From assembly GCA_958510825.1 (NCBI GenBank), contig OY294046.1:11262847-11326846 (forward strand): 64,000 nucleotides of DNA. The letters are read 5' to 3'. Position numbers and translations under genes: made by a program. This stretch comes from Brachypterus glaber. Taxonomy: Eukaryota > Arthropoda > Insecta > Coleoptera > Kateretidae. Positions 47,581-57,632 of the stretch are shown piece by piece (positions within the stretch are counted from its first letter, which is position 1; each line of letters starts with the position of its first letter). Below the pieces are notes generated by a model. That model saw only the letters and a program-made list of their open reading frames with translations, was not told where the DNA came from and made no database searches.

Positions 47581-47625
<45 letters not shown>

Positions 47626-47775
47626 GGGTATAAACTCTCTAACTCCATTTCTACATGAGATATCGACTTGCGGTTTTTTGCATATTGTTTCTTATCGTAT
47701 TCCGAAGAGCTGGTTAGATTTTGGGGGGTAAACGATTGTAAAAATAGGGTAAAACTCCTATTTTTAGCGTTTTTG
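47432..47775. repeat. Dispersed repeat with (GACA/GTCT)n, copy 2
   Basis: Inverted copy of 33835-34190: hairpin 'catcggcact...agtgccgatg' at about 47434-47466, 'gaaatcttcgccgaaaagtc', (GTCT)n at about 47585-47627, 'gatatcgacttgcggttttt'. The ORF at 47668-47928 straddles this repeat and the next element and is not a gene. Confidence 0.8.
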
Positions 47776-48598
47776 GGGCATTTTTTTTATTATAAAGGGG
47801 GTCGTGCGATAAAACATTTTAAAGCTTATGAAATTCTCAATTTCGCATTTTTTTGGGGATTTAAAATAAGGTTGAAAATGGGTATTGACGTCAAAATTTC
47901 TTTAAAAGAAAAATCAAACAATTTTTGAAAAATAATTTATTTTATGTCAAAAAAACGTAAATTATACTTTTAAACTAATTTTAATTGATATAAATGAAAA
48001 TTTACAAAAAAAAATCTTAAAAAGTCGCATTTTTGCAAAAAAAATTGAAAAATTAAAATCTTGAAAAAATAAAAAAAAAATAAAAAAATAGTTAAATAGA
48101 GAATTTTATAAGCTTTAAAATGACGTATCGCACACAGGTGTATTGAATCAAAATCCAACCCACAATATGTGAAATATTGTGGGTTGTTTTTTTTTGCATA
48201 ACAGGGCCCAATTAGGGGTTTTCCATAGCTCATACAAAAAAGGTTTGTAGATAAATTATTTATCTATCTTTTATAATAGAACAGTTTTTTTCGTAGCGGT
48301 AACCGTGTTCATGAAATCCCTAAAAAACTAAATTTAGGCCCATTTGAGCGTCTTTAAACCCAATTTTCTCGAAAAAGGCTCAGGGGATGATTCTGATATT
48401 AACGGTTTTTTAATCTTCAGACAGCCCTCTGTCAATCTGTGAAAATAGTTTTTAGCCTCAAGAAACCTGTGCGCACGACCCCCATTTCATTCACAAAAAT
48501 GTCTCCCCATGCCTCTTATTTAAGTGTTCAAAATTTGAAGTCGATGTCTCATCTCGTCCAAAATTTAAGGGGGGGGGGGTGACTGTTGGACCGCACGG
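47776..48598. mobile_element. TA-type element, left end truncated, with nested insertion
   Basis: Right end 'gactgttggaccgcacgg' plus TA, and inner phrases 'aaagggggtcgtgcgata' and 'gagaattttataagctttaa', match 17797-18522. The left terminal C-tract arm is absent where it abuts the (GTCT)n repeat. A 338-bp insertion (48134-48471) splits the right arm. Confidence 0.7.
48134..48471. mobile_element. 338-bp nested element with CGCAC duplication
   Basis: ACAGGTGTATTGA at the left, 'caagaaacctgtg' at the right, interrupting the arm of a TA-type element. CGCAC occurs at 48129-48133 and 48472-48476, where the related arm at 17797-18522 has one continuous 'acacgaccccc'-type sequence. Internal hairpin 'caacccacaatatg...tattgtgggttg' at about 48150-48188. 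No ORF; the family is unknown. Confidence 0.6.
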
Positions 48599-48600
48599 TA

Positions 48601-49822
48601 TGTGTACTTCGAACAAGAGGCTCTTAGCACTTTTCATAAGATACACTTTCTCTAATTTTCTTCAATGCGCACTCGTTTCTAACTTTATCTATCCATTTTG
48701 TTAAGGTTAATTTCTACACTTAACTAGATGATATTTTCCTTAAGTATTTTTGGGTGCTAAATTGTTTTAAAGAATTCGGTTTAACTCGCCCAATTCTGGG
48801 GGTCAGCAAGCTTTTTCACTTTCAAATTCGTTTTCAGCGCACAAAAATAAGTAAGAAAAACTGGTTAAGAGTAACTAAAGATTATTTTTGTAGGACCTGT
48901 ATAATTATCAGTCATCGGCGAATTTCCAGGGCTCGCATAGGCGCCGCGTCGATTCTATCGTTGACGCGAGGTTTCAAATATTTACATTTTTATTTTCTTC
49001 GAAAAACACCGATATATTTACATATTTATAGTTAATATGTATATTCAATATTGTTGCGTGTAACAAATTAGTCGCCAAATGTTTCGATTTAGTGACCTTT
49101 ATAAAAATTTCCCTCATAATTCGGCATAATTATTCCGCAAGCCTATGTTTCTGTGTTTATTTTCAACGTTGATGAGTCATAACTGAATTTATTCCGATTA
49201 ATGATAATTATAATTATTGACTGAAGACTCATTCTAAAACTATTTTTACTTTAAGTTCATGATCTAGAATCACTTCTGTGTTTGGACAAATTTTGTTTAT
49301 AAATGCCTAAAAGGGGCCAAAGTAAATGTTTTCCACTACCGCACCATTTGGTTTAACGGTGATTTTATAAAAATATAAAATATAATTTATTTGCTGGAAA
49401 TGTTATTCATAAAAATGAAAAAGAAAGCTCACATTTGAAGTAAGATATATGATTTTAACCTTAAAAGACAAAAGAAATTTTAGCCCAAAGCATGTTTTGA
49501 CCCAAGAGACACGACGATTTATATGTTAATATATTTTTTTAATGCAAAATGCAAATTATTATAATTGACAATAATAATTATTATGGACATCTCAAATAAT
49601 TATTACAAAGAAGGAGTTTAATTAATATTTCTAAATAAAAAATAAAAATATTATTACAAAAATCAAGTGACAACTCGAGCGGATATTATAAATACTCGTT
49701 CATGTAATACTCGTTCATGTAATACTTTTTACTTATTAAAACCTAGAACCAACTTACCTAAATTTTCACCAATCTACTCAATGTGCAATAATTATCATGC
49801 AATTAAATCAGATGTAGATATA
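48601..49822. other. No gene seen; contains repeat copied at 61.6-62.5 kb
   Basis: 48983-49215 ('cttcgaaaaacaccgatata', 'gtaacaaattagtcg', 'cataattcggcataattatt', 'aacgttgatgagtcataact') occurs inverted at 61590-61639 plus 62183-62350, where an insertion splits it. TGTG at 49152-49155 is the unoccupied target. The rest is AT-rich without ORFs of note. Confidence 0.6.
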
Positions 49823-50730
49823 CACGGTGTATTTGAAATAGGGTCGGAAATTTTAACTGATGATTCTACATCATAAAATATGATAAAAAGTTCCTATAAA
49901 CATATGTCTAAAAATGCGTCATAAGGGAGCTACGCCCCTTTTAAAGTGGCTAAAAAAATCGGTTTTTATTTAATAACTCAGGAACCCTTTGAGATATATC
50001 AACGAGGTTTTGCACGTCAACTAATCCTACCAAGGCCCGTTTTTATGTGTTATTTTCATGTACTTATTTCAACCAGGGGTATGCGAAACGGGGAGGGCTT
50101 ATCAGTTTTTTGTCCCAAACTTTTTTCTGTGTAACTTTTTTGCAATTTTATTTTTGAAATATGATTCCTCAGGTCAAAATACATAAAAAAGGTACTCATG
50201 TTGTAATACTGTAGGATTAACCGTTTTCGAGAAAAATTAATTTGAAGGTTTTGGTTTTCGACAGTTTAGTATTTAATTTTTCGTCCTCGAACAGTGAAAT
50301 TTCACCTTCAAATGAACTTTTATCGAAAACGGTTAATCCTACAGTATTACAACAAGAGTACCTTTTTTATGTATTTTGACCTGAGGAATCATATTTCAAA
50401 AATAAAATTGCAAAAAAGTTACACAGAAAAAAGTTTGGGACAAAAAACTGATAAGGCCCCCCCGTTTCGCACACCCCTGGTTTAAATAAGTACGTGAAAA
50501 TGACATACAAAGATGGGCCTTATTAGGATTAATTCACGTGCAAAACCTCGTTAACATATCTCAAAGGGTTCCTGAGTTATTAAATAAAAACCGATTTTTT
50601 TAGCCACTTTCAAAGGGGCGTAGCTCCCTTATGACGCATTTTTAGACATATGTTTATAGGAACTTTTTGTCATATTTTATGATGTAGAATCATCAGTTAA
50701 AATTTCCGACCCTATTTCAAATACACCGTG
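49823..50730. mobile_element. 0.9-kb palindromic element, copy 3
   Basis: CACGGTGTATTTGAAATAGG to its complement, with TA at 49821-49822 and 50731-50732. Shorter than copies 1 and 2 because the centre between the inner arms is deleted; outer arms are very well matched, so this is the cleanest example of the family. Confidence 0.85.
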
Positions 50731-50732
50731 TA

Positions 50733-51477
50733 TTTAACTGCAGCCCCAGTCGTATTAAATTTACATTTCGCCAATTAGACCTGGATTAACATTTTTTTTT
50801 TGTGTACCTTGTATATTAATTAACTTTTGTAATTTTTTGTTAAGACTCTTTGTTTCGATGTGACTCATCCTAGAATTGGTTTTATACTGTTGGATGTAAC
50901 TTAAATAAATAAAATAAAAATAAAATAAAATAATCTTCGCAGTCTTATGACTAGAAGAGTATTATACGATTAGTAGTAGTAGTAGTAGTAAATTTTTGGG
51001 TTGGCCAAAGCCGGACAACTAGGCCATTTATGGCCCTTTTTGTCACCCTAGGCAATCTTAGTTATTTACTAATTTGAGTCCTCCTTAAACCTGCCCGTTC
51101 TTTCAATAAAGATCAGGATATTGACCTAGGGGATAAAAATTTTGTTTCGCAATAAATTTAACTGTATTCTCACTATTGATTCGTTTTTCTCGACAAAACA
51201 AACATAAACCTAAAATATAGTATAACATAGCTTTAAAAAAAATTTACACGAAAAAATCACTCAAACTTTAAAAAAATATTCATAATCAATATCACACAGG
51301 GAAAAAATACTAGGTACCTCTTTTTACACTGAGTGTCACATATAACACGTATATTGTTTATGCACAGGTACACAAAATAGTACACACATTGGTGTTCTGT
51401 GAGTACACATTCCGCGCGAAAATGTATCATCGCCGATGATTCATCGGCAAGATCACACAAGAACAGGGCCGTAAGAT
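50733..51477. other. No gene seen
   Basis: Small (AAAAT)n and (AGT)n runs at 50905-50930 and 50970-50990. 'cagggccgtaa' at 51464 resembles the hAT-like end at 54084. The 67-codon minus-strand ORF (51257-51460) has no recognised motif. Confidence 0.45.
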
Positions 51478-51766
51478 TTTTATTTTAATATCAATATCAA
51501 CAGTTTTTTTACATTACAATATTATTTAAATATGCATAGTTTCGTCAATTTTTGTGTGAAAAGGGGAATTATGGGCCACTAAATAGTAATTTATGTTGAA
51601 ATAAAAATACATCTGCCAAGCTTAGGAAATAAACATTAAATTTATTAAATTCCGTTACGTAACGTTTACCTAGACCCCCTCCCCCCTCCCCCCTGTCACA
51701 AACTGTAACAATTTTTCTGACCCCCTCCCCCCTAGGCGCGTTACGTAATATATGGACAGCCCCTAA
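51478..51766. repeat. Dispersed repeat with C-tract, copy 2
   Basis: Direct copy of 9278-9577 with a short, unexpanded C-rich run (about 51674-51693). Ends 'gttacgtaatatatggacag'. Confidence 0.7.
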
Positions 51767-51770
51767 TGCT

Positions 51771-53195
51771 TGTTTGCACTTTGTTCCAATATAATATTTC
51801 AGAAAGTATAAGGTGTAAAATACGTAACAGGAATTATATGAATGCAAAAAACAGGATCTGTTTTATAATAATTACATTATTTCATCATAACTATTGGCTA
51901 TTAGATTACTAGTTATGTACTCGTGCAAGAATAGTCCGTTTTTTAGATGCACTAAGAGGACTTAGACCAACATTATTGCCCATTTTCATTTGTTTTTGAG
52001 TTTGACGATTGAAAAGTATAATTACTGAATGAAATAGATTAAAATGAAAAACGACTATTCGAGACCTTTAATTTATTACAACACTTGGTGGCTGTCGACC
52101 ATTATAATTGTTTACGTTTTTAAGAGCGTACGTATAATTTTGTGTGTGCTAGATTTTTCAAAGAAATAATTAGTAAGTGTTGAATAAAAGTAAATATTTA
52201 AAAAGTGTGATTAATACAATATCCTTAAAACATACATTTTATAACATTTTACTTATTTAGGCGGTAACACTGGCCTGCAAATTTTGAGTTGATAAGTCTT
52301 CTGTATGTTTTCTGTTTCTATTTTATATTGGTACTTTTTGTAGCGCTGATTACGAATATACGTTTTATTTTTCTGTTGCGTAGTTTTTCCATAAAACACT
52401 ATTCATAACTAGAAAAAAACAAAATGGTTATTCTATTTTTACGCGTAGGTGTAAACTTTACACACTGGATGTAAAAATATAATACACACCGCATTTATAT
52501 TAACGCTTCGAGTGTAAATTCACATCAGCAGCAGCTGCAAGTAAATTACCCATGCACGTGGATGTAAAAATTTATCTCAGTGTATATAACGAACTGGCTA
52601 CGTCCGACGTAACATAACCTAACTCTTTGGTTTAGATCGTTTTTTTCGCCTGTTTGTTTTTTTTTTCATGGTAATGGGGGGAAGAATATAATTCTAACGA
52701 AAAAAATATCTTAAAAACGCTAAAAACCCTAAAAATCAGTCAAAAAGAATTCAGGACGTACAAACAGCCAGTTCCATTATTTAATTTCATACCTAAAAAC
52801 AAGGCCCTTTTCTGTCTTACGTACGTGATTTATTTATAAATAATAGTTTTTAATGCAATAACGTTATGTCGAGTGAACGGTCTACGGTTAATTTAACAAC
52901 TTAGTGCGCGTACGGAACTGTAAATAAATTCAATTTGTTTTCCGACATATTCACTTAGGAAGAAAGTCATTGTGATGAATTTATTTTAAATGAATATTTA
53001 TTACACACGTTAAGATTTGTATTTGTAATCATTAGAATACTACAATGTAAAAAGCTAGCGATGTAAGTTATATTTAAACGAAAAAATTTTGTCAAAAAGA
53101 AGTATTTAGAGTAAATATGTTTCTCAAATTATTATATTTGAAAGAAAAAACAACTTGGCATATCGGATAACTAAGTAAATTGAATTTACCCTCTA
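51771..53195. other. No gene seen
   Basis: AT-rich. 'ggatgtaaaaat' occurs near both 52467 and 52560 and may mark the ends of a very small element (acactggatg...ctcagtgta). No coding sequence. Confidence 0.45.
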
Positions 53196-54057
53196 CACTG
53201 TAAAAACTGCATGTAAAATACTGTAAAAATACATGAATTTACATAGTACGGAATAGTAAATTTACTATTCTGGACTATGCATAATTCATGAATTAATGTA
53301 AAAGAATGTAAAATAATGTAAAATAATGTAAAAGAATGTAAAAGAATGTAAAAGAATGTAAAAGAATTTAAAAGAATGTAAAATAATGTAAAAGAATGTA
53401 AAATAATGTAAAAAAATATATTTACATTGATTTACATATTTTTACAAGATTTTACAATGTCGGGCTATGTTATTTTAAGACGCGCGTGCGCTTTGGACAA
53501 TAACCAAGAAGGCGTCGCATTATGAGACGGACCGTTTAATATTGTTATTGTTAGAGAGATAGCGACGCATGCTGCTAGGTTAAAGTGTTAAAAGTGTAAA
53601 AAAGGTAAATATTATTTATGTACGATATTTAAATGCTTTAATTGTGGCCTAAAATTTACGTTCATTCTAAATTACGATCAACCAATAGATCTTTAAAGAA
53701 AGATGTAAGCAGTTTATACTCTTATTAAGGGTGCACATCGCTTGGTTTTTTACCCAAATAAAATTTACGCTACGATATTTTAAAAAAGCTTTGACACAGA
53801 GACTTGTATTTTGGAACAAACATTTTCTAAGTAGTAAATATTTTTTTTTTAATTTCAAGTCCAAACCATTCTGGACTATGTAATTTTTAGCGTTCCGGTC
53901 TACGCAAAATATTACCATTCTGGACTATGTAATTTTTACCGTTCCGGTCTATACAAAATATTACCATTATGTACTATGTAATTTTTACTATTCCGGTCTA
54001 TGGCAACATATTACCACTTACGGACTAAGTAATTTAATTTAATTTATTTTTACCGTG
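53196..54057. mobile_element. TA-type element with internal arrays, copy 2
   Basis: Inverted relative to 43974. CACTGTAAAAACTGCATG at 53196 after TA, a 'gaatgtaaaataatgtaaaa' array (53293-53410), the shared middle, and four 50-bp units ('accattctggactatgtaat') before the CCGTG/TA end at 54057. The 83-codon minus-strand ORF inside is not credible. Confidence 0.8.
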
Positions 54058-54083
54058 TATGCCGAGTTTTTCTTAAAAAAAGG

Positions 54084-56630
54084 CAGGGCCGGAACTAGGG
54101 GGGGGGGGCTAAGCCCCCCTGGCCTTGGTTTGAGCCACCCCTTGCGTTTTTTTTGGGCGCCAACTTTTTTTTTTTGAAGGGGCGCCAAGTTTGCTAGAAA
54201 CCGTCAGGGACAATGTACCGTAATTAATACGTTCACTGCCAACGGCTAGTTTTGACAGCGGAGCAATGGGTATGGGCAAGGGAAAAATAGAAAGAATTGA
54301 TTAATGTTGTTAGGGGCGCCAGTTACTTTAGCTTTTACTCCTTTAGGTAAGTAACAACCTAGTGTAAATACTTAAGCTTTTCAGTTTGAGAAAATATAAC
54401 CCTTAAATAAAATAAGATAATTCATTTGAGAAATTTATTATAAATAAACTTAATGAAAGCACATCAAGTAATGTATTAATATATATAAAAAATATGTGTA
54501 ATTATATTAAGATATAATTAAAGAAATCTTAATAAAAATTACTAAATTCAGAAATCATTCGACTTAAATGTATAAAGAAAACATGAAGTTCAGCAAGCAC
54601 CAAGAAATGTATGTAAACAACAATCATTTCTTGCAGTGTATAAAAGTCATGCTTAAATTAGAAATCATTTAATCAAACGTATGATATTTAATAATTAATA
54701 AATGAGATTAAATGTTTTAAAAAAAATAAGTACCTAAAAATGAACAAAAGCCAGAAGGGCATATAGTATTAATCAATACTATATCAGATCTGATAAAGTT
54801 TACAGTTATAAGAATATTGAAATAAAAGAATTTAAAAATATGAAATATTGCTTTCAAAAGTTTTCAGAATGAGTACTTAGCTGGTTTCTGCAAAATCCAT
54901 GAGGTATGAATTCCATCGTCTCCATCTGTGCAAGTCTCCCCTATGCTGATGAATTCATTTCTCAAATGAAAGAAAAAAAATATAGGCTGTCCCATCTACT
55001 TTGGAAAAATTATCTTCCAGGATAAAATGTACGATTGAAAATGTTGTCCGGGATTAAATATGCTTTTGAAAATTATGTCCAATATAAAATTGTCTGCTAG
55101 ACGGTCATATAGAATTTATCTATGCCGAAAAATACAGAACCATGTTCCAACAGAACATCACTCCATGCGGAGAACTTGTATATCAAATATACCAAAATAA
55201 ACTTCAACTTAAATTAATGTAATTCCATATTAATGGTATAGAAATGGTGAGTAATTAATGGTAATTAATTAATGTAGTAATAATGGTGCTTAATTAATTA
55301 TATCTCAGAAATATTCTAAGAAACAGAAAAACTTAACTTACATGTCATTCTAAGTCTTCGATGTCCATCGAAACGTTATAAATGCGTAATTGTAGAAAAT
55401 AACCTTTACAATATCTTCCGCATTGTTTAAATATTCATTTTCACTAACTTTAAATAAAAATACATGAAGGATTACTTCGATGATTACAGAAAATAAACAC
55501 TCGTCAAAATGACACCACCATTGTACAGAGTTCATCAAGAAGGAGCGAAAATCGACCTTATCAACCGGTATGAACCCTTCAGGTAAATAAAATCCTATTT
55601 CTGAACTATTAGCGACATCTATGTAAGTCATTATCAACTACAGTTTTACCGTATAGGATTCCTAATAAAGGTAACTGAAACTACATCAAAGATAATAACC
55701 AAAAAGACTATTTCCTAATAAATCCGTATTAGTGATATCTAACCTCAAAATATTACTCTAAGAAACAAATATAAACAATACTTATTGTTTATCAGCAAAA
55801 CTAATAAAAATACGAACAGAATACTAAGTGTCCTGTGAACTAAGTATAAACAAAATACTGAATCTAAGTGAGCAGTTCCAGCAAACTATTTTCAACAAAT
55901 TCTGGATTATCCCGAAGAAATAATCATACGAAACTTTCCAGGAGAATCAAGCTACAGATGAAAGCCAGTGAAATCCAACCCTCAATAGACTCTGAAACAT
56001 ATAAAAACCAGGTAAGTCCATAGACAAATGTATTATAGAGAAATAAGTCATATGATTCTTTATTATTAAAAATCATATTCTAATTATGTTTTCTTTATGT
56101 TATTTTCAGGTAGAACTATGGAATAGAGACTTATATGGTTAGAATTCAGTTCCTGCTACAAAATAGTCCCAGATACAAAATAGTTCTGTACGTACGTAAC
56201 TATTTATATACAAAATAAACATAAATTATAACGTAAGTAAACGAATAGTTTAATTAACCCTTGCTATATTACAAAGTGACGATTTATATCGTTACAACAA
56301 AGCTTTTTTTCTTAAAGATAATTTTTGGGGCGCCAATTTTTTTTTGCAGGGGCGTCAAGTTTTGATTGAAACCGTTAGGGAGAAAGCTTTTTTTCTTAAA
56401 GGTAATTTTTGGGTTGGTTTTGGGGCGCCAATTTTTTTTGTAGGGGCGCCATGTTAAGTAGAAACCGTCAGGGACAATGATTTCTTTCATGAAGGTATTT
56501 TTTTGGGAGACAATTTTTTTTTTGTAGGGGCGCCAAGTTTTGGCTGAAACCGTCAGGGACAAAGCTTTTTTTTTAGGGTGCCACCCTGGGGGCTGAGCTC
56601 CCCCTAGATTTTTTTCTGGTTACGGCCCTG
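54084..56630. mobile_element. hAT-like element hosting a solo LTR
   Basis: CAGGGCCGGAACTAGG... at 54084 and ...GGTTACGGCCCTG at 56630 form the TIRs; AAAAAAAG at 54075-54082 and 56631-56638 fits an 8-bp duplication (one extra G precedes the left TIR). Without the insertion the element is about 460 bp, made of roughly four diverged units with 'ggggcgccaa', 'gaaaccgtcaggga' and 'aaagcttttttt'. The minus-strand ORF 56284-56562 simply reads these units. Confidence 0.7.
54214..56296 (-). mobile_element. 2.08-kb solo LTR candidate, copy 1
   Basis: Read on the minus strand it starts TGTAACGATATAAATCG and ends ACGGTACA, with the TG...CA termini typical of LTRs. ACAA flanks both sides (54210-54213 and 56297-56300), a 4-bp target duplication. 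A TATA-like 'tataaatag' lies about 90 bp inside the left end of the LTR-sense strand. A 95-codon minus-strand frame (55350-55637), starting M-I-M-T-Y-I-D-V-A-N, has no recognised domain; in copy 2 the same frame is broken. There are no gag/pol sequences, so if LTR-derived it is a solo LTR. An alternative is a DNA element with very short TIRs. Confidence 0.65.
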
Positions 56631-56638
56631 AAAAAAAG

Positions 56639-57628
56639 TAGCCCAAAAAACGTTAAGTAAATCTGGATAAATTCTAAACAAAATCATGCTCAAGCGTTGC
56701 GGACCTTTAAAGGGCCTTTAACATTTCTGCATTGTTTAAAATTGACTGAATATTCAGCAGTTATCCTCCACAATGTAAGCTAAATTGGACAAATTTCACC
56801 TAAAGCTACCCGCATAGTTTGCATATGATTTTGCCAAATTTGGCTTTCAGTAAAATTGGCTTTTTTTTTGATAAACAACTAACTATACTGGAAGTGACTC
56901 ATACCACTGCTGCTTTCGTATAAGGGGTCCGCCTTTGCGAAGCTTCGACGAAATTACGCGAGTCGCACCCGAACTGGTATGATCTTCGCCTTTTACCACA
57001 TATTCGCAACTGAGCATAGACAAAGAACATAAATGAGCTGTCATCTCAAGGTTATATACAAATTTACGAGTCCTCCATTTTGATCGGAAGTTACGTCAGA
57101 AATCAGCCGGGAAATTTAAATTAGTGGGTAAAATGTAAATAAATAAACGACATAACCTTACTTTTTAATGTAAAAATTACTACTTTGTGTGCATCACAAT
57201 TCTCACAAAAAGAAAAACAATAAAAATTACCTACATTTTATCCTGTATCACAGGCAATTAATTGTTTTTATTAAGCATTAGGTATATAAAATTTTATTTG
57301 TCTCTTATGTTATATTAAAAAAAATCAAACTTACCTAAAAAATATGTTACTGCTGTCTGCAGGTAGCAGTCGTTTTATGTTTCTACAACTTTTTATAAAA
57401 CACGTCATTGCAAAGACTTTACTAGTTCTTTGAAAAAGCACTATAAAATATACAAAAAACACAGAAAGACTTTAAAAGTTCAAAAATGCTATTATATAGT
57501 CTATAATAAAATAAAATGTTCACCCTTCTAGCACAAAACACCAAACGCGTAGAAAAAAATAACAGAAAAACCTCGAAAACAAACTCAAAACATACATAAA
57601 TTAGGTTATGTTAACCTGTTGCACGAAT
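56639..57628. other. No gene seen; spacer between the two LTR-like copies
   Basis: 56948-57015 shares the 'cgcacccgaactggtatgat...cgccttttaccaca' repeat with 26230-26290. Otherwise AT-rich without ORFs of interest. Confidence 0.5.
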
Positions 57629-57632
57629 ATGT

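Noticed and set aside
55350..55637. 95-residue ORF as a host gene
   Set aside because: Lies within the LTR-like repeat and is broken in the second copy. It is mentioned only as a feature of that element.
56284..56562. 92-residue minus-strand ORF with internal repeats
   Set aside because: The repeats are the tandem units of the hAT-like element, and the pattern follows DNA repeats rather than a protein.
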